DNA of 64,000 bases, from the NCBI RefSeq assembly GCF_000455825.1, contig NZ_ATAO01000206.1, positions 602,328 to 666,327 of the forward strand. Reading direction: 5' to 3'. The DNA is from Microbacterium maritypicum MF109 (GTDB taxonomy: Bacteria; Actinomycetota; Actinomycetes; Actinomycetales; Microbacteriaceae). Shown here one piece after another: positions 56,834 to 63,963 of this stretch. Within the stretch, counting starts at the first letter, position 1; each line of letters begins with the position of its first letter. A program made the position numbers and the translations under genes. The notes beneath the pieces were generated by a model. That model was given only the letters and a program-made list of their open reading frames with translations, was not told where the DNA came from and ran no database searches.

Positions 56834-59616
56834 GGCTGCTCGTCCTCGTCCGACGCCGGCTCGGTGACGATGATGCTGCCGAAGTCCCCGAAGTCGACAC
56901 GGGAGCGCGGGGGATGCCACTCCCCCGGAGCCTTGTTCTCGTGCTGCCAGGCGAAGTCCGCGAGCTGGTCGAGCGTCTGCCCGACGACCGGATGCCCGTG
57001 CGCCAAAGCGATAGCGACGACACCCCACAGGGTGCGCGAGTGGATGGGGTTGCGTAGCTTCAGCGTCTTGAGGTGCGCCGGCCACAGATCCAGCGCGTCG
57101 GCGCCGAAGTCCTCGATGAACCGAGCCTTCGCCTGGGCGATGATCTGCTCCTCGATGCGCGCCTCGATCGGCTGCGAGTAGGCGTATGCCGCCGCCTCGG
57201 CAGCACGTCGCTGTTCCCTCTCTTCATCGGCGATCGCCGCGCACCGGATCCGGAAGGAAGCGACGGCATCGAGCATGGCTTCATCGGCCCAGATCAGCCG
57301 GGGTCGCGCGTCGCCGTCTGGGGTGGCGGTGTCCGGCCACCAGGGTGTGCTCCCCCATTTCGTGCCGCCGGAGTAGTGCGAGAACTGATCCGACGCCTGG
57401 GAGCTCCGGCTGCGGTTCCCGAGCCGGACGCCGTCGGAATCCTTCACGACCGACCACCCGGTCCGCTCGATGTACTTGTTGCTCTGCCGCCAGGAGTACA
57501 CGTCGTGGCTGGAGATCGGCTCCTCCTCGGTCGGGGGCTTCTCCGCCACCCACGCGTACACGTGGATGCTCCGGCGTCCGGGGTGCTTCGGGTCGAACAG
57601 CTCGGTGACGACGACGGGGGTCCCGGAGCTCAGCGCTTTCGCCTGCTCGATGAGCTCCCGCCGCTCGCCGGCGGTCAGGTAGTGGTTCGCGTGCGCGTCG
57701 AACTTCCACGATCCCCACCGCTCGTCTGACCACGCGAGCTGGAGGGCCGATGCCGTGCGGCGGGCAACTGTCTGCGACGTCTTCGTCTCGCCCATTCGCC
57801 CGTTCCGGTAGAGCCGGGTGATGTCAAGGAAGACACCCTCGTCATGAGCGTCGGGGCTCGGCGAGTAGGACCACCACCGACCTTGACGGTCTCGGCCGAC
57901 AGCGATCGCGCCGGGGATCGCCCGCCCACGCTCGATCATCCGCTTCTCGGAGTCGTCGGCGTCCCGCTTGCGACGGGCACGGTACTCGGCGACGATCTGG
58001 TCTGCGGCATTCTTCTCGTGCGCTCCGTCGCCGTTGAGTGGCTTCGACCAGGTGTGAGCGAGCTTCCACCAGTACACAAGCCCGTCGACGAGCTCGTCGA
58101 CATCTTCGGCGTCGGCGCCTTCGGTGACGAGCAGCTGGGCGATGAGCCCTCGGAAGTCCGCTTCCTGGGCGGCCTCCTCGTACTTGGCTGCGATAGCCGC
58201 CCGCAGGGTCGGGACCATCGAGAGGAAGTGGTTCGATCGCTCTTCCCGCGATGCAAGGAACCGCTCCATCTCGGCGACGGTGACGAGGTCGAACGGCACC
58301 ACGAAGGAGTCGTCGGGGTAGATCACGCAGGACGCCCGCTGCTTCGGTTCCGCCTCGGTCTCGAAGCGATACACGTAACCGGGCTCACCGGGCACGGGCT
58401 GATTCCGCTTCCAGATCTTCTCGGTGCGGGTGTACCGGATCACCAGACCGTTGTCGCGGCGGGCTTCGATGAGCAGCGGCGTCTGCGAAGGCGGGTACTC
58501 AGCGTTCGCAGGGTGGATCCGCTGGTGGCCACCACGGGACCAGCGGTCGCCGTCGTTGTACAGCTCCCGGAACGCCTGCGTGTTGAAGTTCGCCACGACC
58601 CGAAGGCCGGGACGCAGGAGGGAGTTCACGCGGCGCTGCCACTGTGCGAAGGTCTCCCCGCCTTCCCCGAGCTGGATCGACTCCTCGTCATCCTGGATGA
58701 GGACGATCTTGCCGGCGTCCTGGTCAGCGAGCGACATGAAGCTCGCGCCTGAGGCGGGCAGCGGGTGCCAGACGGGCGTGCGGTCGATCAGGCCCTCCAG
58801 GACCATCAGGATGCGCATGTAGTGGCGCCGCTTAGCGTCCGCGATCTTCTCCAGCTCGAACCACTCCTCGGATCCCGGACGGACCGGCTCTCCGCGCCGG
58901 CTGCCGAAGCCGAACAGCCGCTGATCGAAGACGTCGACGAACTCGCGACGGCGAGGCAGTACCCGATCGAAGATCTTCAGTTCCGGGTCCACCGTCAGCA
59001 AGTAGAGCCGCTCGCCGTTGCGGAGAAGCCAGTAGGACCGCTGGTTCTCGGCATCCCGGTATGCGTCCTCGAAGATGTTGCCGGAGCGGCTCTTCACCTT
59101 CGTGGGCACGAGGACGACGACGCCCTTCTTCTCCGGCAGGATACGGTCAAGGTTCGCGTCATCGGCGATCAGCCAGTCGATGAACTCGGGGATGTCCTCA
59201 GAGGTGACCCCTGTGCTGGTCGCGCCCATGAGGATCAGAGACTCCTCGGCCATCACGAGAACCTTCTGCCGGACGGCGATCGGGGTGTCAGCGGGTGCCG
59301 GGCTGCCTTCGCGGATGAGCCGGAGAGTCTCGTCCCTGCCGAGGTAGAGATCGACGGTCCACATGATCTCGGCGAGCTTCGCGAGCTGCTCTTTCAGCGG
59401 CTTCATCTGCTCCGCAAGCTCAGCGCGAGCCTTCTCGAACTGCGCCTCGAGCTCCCGCCGCTGGCGCTCCATCTCCGCCTTCGCCTCGGCGTGCTGCGCG
59501 TCGAGCTGCAGCTGACGACGCGCGAGCTCAGCGCGGGCGTTCACGACGGCCTCACGGGTGCTGAGCGCGTCTGCTCCGGTGTAGCGGACGAGGTCCTCGC
59601 CAGGTGCTTCGTTCAT
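56830..59616 (-). CDS. Large protein (928 residues) with coiled coil, unknown
   Basis: Residues 20-90 form a heptad coiled coil (ARAELARRQLQLDAQHAEAK, then EMERQRRELEAQFEKARAE). The next 830 residues are mixed alpha/beta with no motif matching helicase, nuclease or ATPase families. Segments such as GKIVLIQDDEESIQLGEGGETF and GQTLDQLADFAW are noticeable. It is leaderless behind a class I motif that overlaps the end of the gene upstream. A size this large with its own promoter suggests a central role, but I do not recognise it. Confidence 0.65.
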   Translation of the reverse strand: MNEAPGEDLVRYTGADALSTREAVVNARAELARRQLQLDAQHAEAKAEMERQRRELEAQFEKARAELAEQMKPLKEQLAKLAEIMWTVDLYLGRDETLRLIREGSPAPADTPIAVRQKVLVMAEESLILMGATSTGVTSEDIPEFIDWLIADDANLDRILPEKKGVVVLVPTKVKSRSGNIFEDAYRDAENQRSYWLLRNGERLYLLTVDPELKIFDRVLPRRREFVDVFDQRLFGFGSRRGEPVRPGSEEWFELEKIADAKRRHYMRILMVLEGLIDRTPVWHPLPASGASFMSLADQDAGKIVLIQDDEESIQLGEGGETFAQWQRRVNSLLRPGLRVVANFNTQAFRELYNDGDRWSRGGHQRIHPANAEYPPSQTPLLIEARRDNGLVIRYTRTEKIWKRNQPVPGEPGYVYRFETEAEPKQRASCVIYPDDSFVVPFDLVTVAEMERFLASREERSNHFLSMVPTLRAAIAAKYEEAAQEADFRGLIAQLLVTEGADAEDVDELVDGLVYWWKLAHTWSKPLNGDGAHEKNAADQIVAEYRARRKRDADDSEKRMIERGRAIPGAIAVGRDRQGRWWSYSPSPDAHDEGVFLDITRLYRNGRMGETKTSQTVARRTASALQLAWSDERWGSWKFDAHANHYLTAGERRELIEQAKALSSGTPVVVTELFDPKHPGRRSIHVYAWVAEKPPTEEEPISSHDVYSWRQSNKYIERTGWSVVKDSDGVRLGNRSRSSQASDQFSHYSGGTKWGSTPWWPDTATPDGDARPRLIWADEAMLDAVASFRIRCAAIADEEREQRRAAEAAAYAYSQPIEARIEEQIIAQAKARFIEDFGADALDLWPAHLKTLKLRNPIHSRTLWGVVAIALAHGHPVVGQTLDQLADFAWQHENKAPGEWHPPRSRVDFGDFGSIIVTEPASDEDEQP

Positions 59617-59618
59617 GC

Positions 59619-59882
59619 TCACCACATACCCGGTGACGCCGGTGCGGACTGACGGCGCACAACGGCCGCGAACCGCCTGGTCCGCTGTCGCGCGCGGGCT
59701 GCCAGTGCCGCCCTGCGGCCGGACATCCGCCGATACGCTTCCGTGTCAGCCTCCCAGCGCGCGGAGTCGATGACCGTGCTCGATCCGCCCTGCGGGTACG
59801 TCGTGACGGTGAACGGCAGTCGCTGCGAGAGGATCCCGATCCGGATGGCCCGGGCGGTGGAGGTTGTGAGACGTCGGCGCAT
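59619..59882 (-). CDS. Small basic protein (87 residues)
   Basis: Arg-rich ends (RRRLTTSTARAIRIG, ARARQRTRRFAAVVRRQ). The last codons before the stop (CCG GGT ATG TGG TGA) are the class I motif of the next gene, so motif and coding overlap. Leaderless start at 59882. May bind nucleic acid. Confidence 0.6.
   Translation of the reverse strand: MRRRLTTSTARAIRIGILSQRLPFTVTTYPQGGSSTVIDSARWEADTEAYRRMSGRRAALAARARQRTRRFAAVVRRQSAPASPGMW
59623..59633 (-). promoter_or_regulatory. Class I promoter-like motif
   Basis: CCGGGTATGTG, 6 nt before the ATG at 59616, embedded in the end of the previous gene. Confidence 0.65.
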
Positions 59883-59888
59883 GCTTCG

Positions 59889-59899
59889 CACATACCCGG
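59889..59899 (-). promoter_or_regulatory. Class I promoter-like motif
   Basis: CCGGGTATGTG, 6 nt before the ATG at 59882. Confidence 0.65.
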
Positions 59900-59909
59900 C
59901 ATGATGGGC

Positions 59910-60110
59910 TCAGCCTGTGTTGGTCAGAACCGACCCGTCATCGGTGATGATCTCGATCTCGAACCTCGCTGTCCCATGCATTCTGCTCATGTGCAGCGAT
60001 AGCGCGTCGACGGCCTGGTCGAGGGCCTGGCCGGCGCGGACGGTCCAGCAGTGCTCGCAGAGGGTGCAGGCGACGGCACGGATGTCGTCGGGCTCTATGG
60101 GCCCAGTCAT
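59910..60110 (-). CDS. Small zinc-finger-like protein (66 residues)
   Basis: VACTLCEHCWTVRAG then LSLHMSRMHG: Cys pairs and a His-x4-His arrangement like a compact C2H2 finger. Start overlaps the previous stop by 4 bp. The end of the protein reads DDGSVLTNTG. Likely DNA- or RNA-binding. Confidence 0.6.
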   Translation of the reverse strand: MTGPIEPDDIRAVACTLCEHCWTVRAGQALDQAVDALSLHMSRMHGTARFEIEIITDDGSVLTNTG

Positions 60111-60355
60111 GGGGTGTACTCGGCCACGAGGCCGCGGCGGCGGGCTTCTTCACGTGCCGCAGGCCGGAGGAGAGCAGCCGTATCGTATGTGACCCAGTCA
60201 CAGTTCGTCGGCGTCGGCTGGTGAGCTGCGGTGAGGAGGTCCAGCACTTTGTCGTCGGTGAGGGTCCGCAGGTGCCTGGTCAGACGAATGAGCCCGTGCG
60301 CGTACACGCGGCTGTATGGGGCGATCCGCTGCTTCCAGCGGCGCTCGGCGCTCAT
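60107..60355 (-). CDS. Small unknown protein (82 residues)
   Basis: Helical and basic at both ends (RRWKQRIAPYSR, LRPAAREEARRR). ATG overlaps the dprA-like stop. Operon with dprA and the zinc-finger-like gene. No family known. Confidence 0.55.
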   Translation of the reverse strand: MSAERRWKQRIAPYSRVYAHGLIRLTRHLRTLTDDKVLDLLTAAHQPTPTNCDWVTYDTAALLRPAAREEARRRGLVAEYTP

Positions 60356-61020
60356 CCGAGCCCCTTCGGGATCAGGGCGAGTAGCTCATCACCGGTGCTG
60401 ATCGGAGAGGCGTGCCCGTCTCGGATGAGGGCGTTGCATCCGCCGTACTGTGCCACTTCCTCGGGCCCGGGAACCGCCCCGACCGGCCGACCGGCTTCCC
60501 TTGCCTGTCGGGCCGCGTTCAGCGTCCCCGATCGGAACCCGGCTTCCACGACGGCTGTAACGCGCGCGTGGGTGACGATGAGGCCGTTGCGCTCCAGGAA
60601 CCGCTCCCGCGTCGGCGCCGACGCGGGAGGGTAGGCCGACACCAGCGCGCCTCCGGAGTCGACGATGGCCTGCGCGAGGTCATCGTGGCCGGCGGGATAG
60701 ACCCGGTCGACCCCGGCGGCGAAGTAGGCGACCGTTGGCATCCGTCGGGAGACCGCCGCGGCATGCGCGGCCGCATCAATGCCATAGGCGAGACCGGAGA
60801 TGATCGCGTACCCCTCGTCGCTGCACGCTTCTGCGATCCGTCGAGCATTGAAGTTCCCGATCTGAGTGCTGGCGCGCGAGCCGACGAGAGCAACGCCGGG
60901 CAGGGCCAGCACAGCTGTTGTGCCACGCACCCACAGCCTCTGAGGCATCCGCTCGTTCAGGTCGAGGAGACCCGCGGGCCAGTGAGGGTGCTGCGGGGTG
61001 ATCTCGGTGATTGCGTCCAT
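60352..61020 (-). CDS. DprA-like DNA processing protein
   Basis: 222 residues, the Rossmann-like core only. Key family features are VALVGSRASTQIGN, AIISGLAYGIDAAAHAAA, PTVAYFAAGVDRVYPAGH, and RNGLIVTHARVTAVVEAGFRSGTLNAARQAREAGRP. DprA proteins bind single-stranded DNA and load RecA; in a conjugative element the likely substrate is the incoming strand (inference). The ATG at 61020 is leaderless behind a class I motif. The N-terminal SAM and C-terminal domains of longer DprAs are absent. Confidence 0.85.
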   Translation of the reverse strand: MDAITEITPQHPHWPAGLLDLNERMPQRLWVRGTTAVLALPGVALVGSRASTQIGNFNARRIAEACSDEGYAIISGLAYGIDAAAHAAAVSRRMPTVAYFAAGVDRVYPAGHDDLAQAIVDSGGALVSAYPPASAPTRERFLERNGLIVTHARVTAVVEAGFRSGTLNAARQAREAGRPVGAVPGPEEVAQYGGCNALIRDGHASPISTGDELLALIPKGLG

Positions 61021-61026
61021 GTCAAT

Positions 61027-61037
61027 CACATACCCGG
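61027..61037 (-). promoter_or_regulatory. Class I promoter-like motif
   Basis: CCGGGTATGTG, 6 nt before the ATG at 61020. Confidence 0.65.
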
Positions 61038-61068
61038 CACCAGCCGGAGAACGTGCCTGTCCTCCGGG

Positions 61069-61479
61069 TCAGTTGCTCAGATCATGATCGCCCGCGGGCT
61101 CACAGATCTCGCGTTTCCGGTTGCGCATGACCAGCATGTTTGCGATCAAGGACCAGCCCACGATCGGCCCGACGATCCCGGCGAAGAAGACCATCATCAC
61201 GTGAGCGATGTTCGCAGGGAGGACGCTTTCTGGATGCAGCGCGATCAAGGCGAATACTCCGGTGGCGACGACGAGAAACCCGACGGCGAATGGGGCGACC
61301 GGTGACGACGCTACCCGGTAGCGGAACCGCACCTGCTGCACGAGGCACCACGATGCTCCGACTGTCATGAGGGCGACACAGACGCCGGCGCCCGTGCCTC
61401 CAGTCGCGACCAGGGCTGCGACAGAGCCACCCAGCATCTCGCCGAGTGAGCTGAGGGCAATGCGAGACACCTCAGTCAC
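61069..61479 (-). CDS. Small membrane protein
   Basis: 136 residues with four hydrophobic segments (GGSVAALVATGGTGAGVCVAL, APFAVGFLVVATGVFALIAL, VMMVFFAGIVGPIVGWSLI). A GTG start overlaps the stop of the XRE gene (GTGA). No function recognised; perhaps an exclusion or sensor protein. Confidence 0.6.
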   Translation of the reverse strand: MTEVSRIALSSLGEMLGGSVAALVATGGTGAGVCVALMTVGASWCLVQQVRFRYRVASSPVAPFAVGFLVVATGVFALIALHPESVLPANIAHVMMVFFAGIVGPIVGWSLIANMLVMRNRKREICEPAGDHDLSN

Positions 61480-61745
61480 GGGTTCGCTCCTTCTCTGCGG
61501 GTGATGACGATCTCAGCGTCGAGTCCGAGGACCGCGCCGATCGCTGCGATTTCCCAGAGAGCTGGGTGCGCGGTTCCGCGCTCGATCCGGCTGATCCGCC
61601 CTTGCGGGACGGTCGTCGCGGCTTCCATCTGTCGCTGGGTGATGCCCTGTGCCTGCCGCTCGGCGGCCAGTGCCTTCCCGAGGCCCGTTCGGTCTGGGGC
61701 AGGGAGCCGGAGCGAATCGGTGATGGGCGAGGAGGTCTCAGGCAT
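61476..61745 (-). CDS. XRE-family HTH regulator
   Basis: 89 residues. A single HTH: LGKALAAERQAQGITQRQM, PQGRISRIERGTAHPALWE. Similar small XRE proteins often repress excision or transfer. ATG overlaps the previous stop by 8 bp. It lies in the operon just before int/xis. Confidence 0.8.
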   Translation of the reverse strand: MPETSSPITDSLRLPAPDRTGLGKALAAERQAQGITQRQMEAATTVPQGRISRIERGTAHPALWEIAAIGAVLGLDAEIVITRREGANP

Positions 61746-62199
61746 CGGTCTTCCGGTTCCAGTCGGGGATGAGGGTGTCGAGGAGCTGACGGCGCTCGGG
61801 GGTCAAGGCGACGTTCCCCTTGCCTTCGGCTGCACGTCGGAGGTGGTTGAGGATTCTGTAGAGCCGGGGTTCGGCCTCGTCGATCACCGCACGGTTGTGC
61901 GGGTACTGCTTGTGCCTCTTGACGAACGCTGCGATCTCGCGAATCTGCTCGTCGACGTCGCGGCGTGCGCCGCGACCGCGCCAACCCGGAAGCACCTCGT
62001 CGAGCACGGCGATGCGTTCGGGAGTCAGGATGATGTCCTTCGTCGTTCCGCGGTCGGCTTGTCGGATGCGCTGGAGGAAGAGGCCGAGAGAGCGGTCGTC
62101 CGCATCCGGCGTGTGCCGTGTCGGCATCTTGCCGTGCCGCGCGACGTATCGAGCGCACTCCGCCACGGTCAGCTCGAATCGGTCATCGGTCGTCGACAT
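61738..62199 (-). CDS. Standalone helicase-associated domain protein
   Basis: 153 residues. Two repeats of the HA pattern (AECARYVARHGKMPT ... LDEVLPGWRG, and IREIAAFVKRHKQYPH ... LLDTLIPDW) that usually occur in tandem after DEAD helicases. Here no helicase precedes them, so the protein is a free HA pair, probably nucleic-acid binding. Two class I motifs lie upstream, at 6 nt and at about 87 nt. Confidence 0.75.
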   Translation of the reverse strand: MSTTDDRFELTVAECARYVARHGKMPTRHTPDADDRSLGLFLQRIRQADRGTTKDIILTPERIAVLDEVLPGWRGRGARRDVDEQIREIAAFVKRHKQYPHNRAVIDEAEPRLYRILNHLRRAAEGKGNVALTPERRQLLDTLIPDWNRKTDA

Positions 62200-62205
62200 G
62201 CCCAC

Positions 62206-62216
62206 CACATACCCGG
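62206..62216 (-). promoter_or_regulatory. Class I promoter-like motif (proximal)
   Basis: CCGGGTATGTG, 6 nt before the ATG at 62199. Confidence 0.65.
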
Positions 62217-62279
62217 TCCCGCCCGAACTGGCGAGTCGCCCTCGGGCGACTTCCACAGCCCGGGGGCGACTCTCTGTTG
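62217..62279 (-). ncRNA. Possible leader RNA with competing hairpins
   Basis: From the distal class I motif the predicted transcript (about 62279 down) holds AGTCGCCC twice, each able to pair with one GGGCGACT copy; one of the pairings is a near-perfect palindrome. No protein start fits. It may be a regulatory leader. Confidence 0.35.
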
Positions 62280-62285
62280 TTCACC

Positions 62286-62296
62286 ACATACCCGGC
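62286..62296 (-). promoter_or_regulatory. Class I promoter-like motif (distal)
   Basis: CCGGGTATGTG with no ATG at 6 nt; it would start a leader RNA ahead of the 62199 gene. Confidence 0.5.
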
Positions 62297-62304
62297 ATCT
62301 CCGG

Positions 62305-63537
62305 CTAGATGCCGGCGTCGGTGAGCCGGGAGAAGGCGCGATCGAGGATCTGAGCCGCTTCCGGGTCGACTTCTTTGAGTTCGTGGATGTAGTGCTTCTT
62401 GGTGATGCGCGAGTCCGTGTGACCGAGCACTTTCGCGGCGAGTTCGGCTCCACCGCCTTCGTTGACCACGGAAGCGACGGTCTTCCTCAAGGAGTACGGG
62501 GTGAGGAGGTCCACTTCGATTCCGATCCGTGTGAGCAGGTCTCGGTGCTGATTGCGGAATTCACGGAAGAGGCGGTCGATGTAGTTCACCGACATCGGTG
62601 TGCCCTTCTTCGTCGCTATGAGCAGCTGATCGGGGTTCGGCTTGTACGAGGCGACCAGGCGCCGCAGCACCGTGTCTGCGTACTTGGGAACGGTCATCGT
62701 GCGCTGCTGCCCACGCCCCTTCGGGTGATCCTTGCGGATGTTCTTGTGCTTCTTCGTGCGGTTCACGTTGCCGGTGACGGAGACCTTGGCTGACTCGCTC
62801 AACAGGTGGACATCGTCGAGCGACAGCCCCAGCACCTCACCGGGACGCAGCGAAGTGCCGAGCGTGATGAGGAGGAAGTCCTCCATCACGCGGACGTTGG
62901 GCTTGCTGCCGCCGAAGCGACCCGGACCTTGCTTCCCCTCCCAGTCCCTGATGAGCGCGATGATGAGCAACAGCTGGTCCTCGTCCAGCTGGATCTTCTT
63001 CCTCGGTGCGTTGTTCTTCAGCTTGGGCACGTCGTTCATCGGACTCGTGTCGATGACTCCGTTGAGCGCTGCGAAGGTGAGCATGCCGGACAGGGTCTTC
63101 CGCGTCACCGATGCGAAGCTGTAGCTGCGTTCCCGGGCAAGGCGCTGCAGCAGGTTGTGGATGAACCCCGCCGAAAGGGAGCCGATCGGCACCGCCCCGA
63201 TGTACGGGAGGATGTTGTTCTTGACCCTGTTGTGGTAGGCCTCACGACTCGACTGCTCCAGCGAGTCCTCCGGCCGCAGGTCGATGTCAGCGAGCCACAA
63301 CGCCGCCAGCTGCTCGGTGGTCGAGACCTTGGTGAGGGGTACGAACATCCCTGCCCAGACCTGATTCGCCTTGACCCTGACCGCGTCTTCGGCTTCCTCG
63401 AAGCTCGTGCCCCATGCCTCGAGCAGATGGAGCTCTCCGACGCCGTCACGGACACGCGCCCGGCTTCGGTATGCCCCGCCAACCTCGCGAGTGGAGATCT
63501 TGCCGAGCTCACCCGGTGCCTTCTTCGGCCTAGGCAA
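62305..63537 (-). CDS. int: Tyrosine-type site-specific integrase
   Basis: 410 residues. A TTG at 63537 overlaps the excisionase stop. Catalytic domain features: TLGTSLRPGEVLGL (first Arg), TPYSLRKT (box with second Arg; the usual His-x-x-Arg has Tyr-Ser-Leu-Arg), LGHTDSRITKKHYIH (His and nucleophile Tyr near the end). An arm-type or core-binding domain occupies the first 170 residues. It inserts and excises the element at the adjacent tRNA gene. Confidence 0.9.
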   Translation of the reverse strand: MPRPKKAPGELGKISTREVGGAYRSRARVRDGVGELHLLEAWGTSFEEAEDAVRVKANQVWAGMFVPLTKVSTTEQLAALWLADIDLRPEDSLEQSSREAYHNRVKNNILPYIGAVPIGSLSAGFIHNLLQRLARERSYSFASVTRKTLSGMLTFAALNGVIDTSPMNDVPKLKNNAPRKKIQLDEDQLLLIIALIRDWEGKQGPGRFGGSKPNVRVMEDFLLITLGTSLRPGEVLGLSLDDVHLLSESAKVSVTGNVNRTKKHKNIRKDHPKGRGQQRTMTVPKYADTVLRRLVASYKPNPDQLLIATKKGTPMSVNYIDRLFREFRNQHRDLLTRIGIEVDLLTPYSLRKTVASVVNEGGGAELAAKVLGHTDSRITKKHYIHELKEVDPEAAQILDRAFSRLTDAGI

Positions 63538-63760
63538 CGCTCTGCCCCGAGATGTAGTCGCGGATGGACTCAGCCGTCCAGCGGAGGTGCTTGCCGATCT
63601 TGATCGGCACCGGTCCCGTGTTCGTGGAGCGCCATGCCTCGACGGTCCGTGGCGAGACACCGAAGTACTCGGCGACCTGTTCCTTGGTCAGCAGAGCAGG
63701 GAGCTCGACCTTCCCGAGTGCACCGATCCCGTTGTCTGCAGTTGCCTTCTTCTTGCCCAT
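63530..63760 (-). CDS. xis: Excisionase/AlpA-type HTH protein
   Basis: 76 residues. LLTKEQVAEYFGVSPRTVEAWRSTNTGPVPIK is the winged-helix MerR/Xis pattern. Start at 63760 is leaderless behind a class I motif. Its stop overlaps the integrase start (TTGCCTAG), so the ratio of Xis to Int is tied by coupling. It should bend att DNA to drive excision. Confidence 0.85.
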   Translation of the reverse strand: MGKKKATADNGIGALGKVELPALLTKEQVAEYFGVSPRTVEAWRSTNTGPVPIKIGKHLRWTAESIRDYISGQSVA

Positions 63761-63766
63761 GCCGAG

Positions 63767-63777
63767 CACATACCCGG
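63767..63777 (-). promoter_or_regulatory. Class I promoter-like motif of xis-int
   Basis: CCGGGTATGTG, 6 nt before the ATG at 63760. Confidence 0.65.
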
Positions 63778-63842
63778 TGTCATCCAGATTCTGTGCGCGG
63801 GAGCGCGTACCAACACGTAGGCGTTGCTCGCCTCCCCCGGCC

Positions 63843-63865
63843 AAACCCCCGATTTGGGGGTTTTT
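63843..63865 (+). terminator. Rho-independent terminator
   Basis: AAACCCCC GATTT GGGGGTTT followed by TT: a short GC stem and T-run for rightward transcripts. Confidence 0.7.
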
Positions 63866-63916
63866 GGTGAGTAAAAGGTGAGTTGAGCCGCGTCGACGGT
63901 TTCGGTCGTACATGGG

Positions 63917-63961
63917 AGAAGGCGCCCCATCCCTTGAAAACACTGGGATGTGGCGCCTTCT
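63917..63961 (-). terminator. Hairpin downstream of the tRNA
   Basis: AGAAGGCGCC-c-CATCCC pairs with GGGATG-t-GGCGCCTTCT around an 11-nt loop, directly 3' of the tRNA. It may terminate the tRNA transcript and lies within the attachment region. Confidence 0.6.
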
Positions 63962-63963
63962 GT

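Larger units (their letters stand above)
1..63963. mobile_element. Integrative and conjugative element, right-hand part
   Basis: The integrase and excisionase genes sit within 0.5 kb of a tRNA 3' end, the usual right boundary of a site-specific integrative element. Type IV secretion genes (VirB6-like, PrgI-like, pilin-like), a wall hydrolase and an antirestriction protein point to conjugation, and no phage capsid, tail or terminase gene is visible. A shared promoter-like motif runs from 1.8 kb to 63.8 kb, which argues that the whole stretch is one element. The left end, relaxase, VirB4 and coupling protein are not in view. Confidence 0.65.

Noticed and set aside
4636..63777. The GTG inside the class I motif as the start codon of leaderless genes
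   Set aside because: It is in frame 9 nt before ATG in most genes, but variants have TTG or TCG there, and in the more distant sites it is not in frame with the gene.
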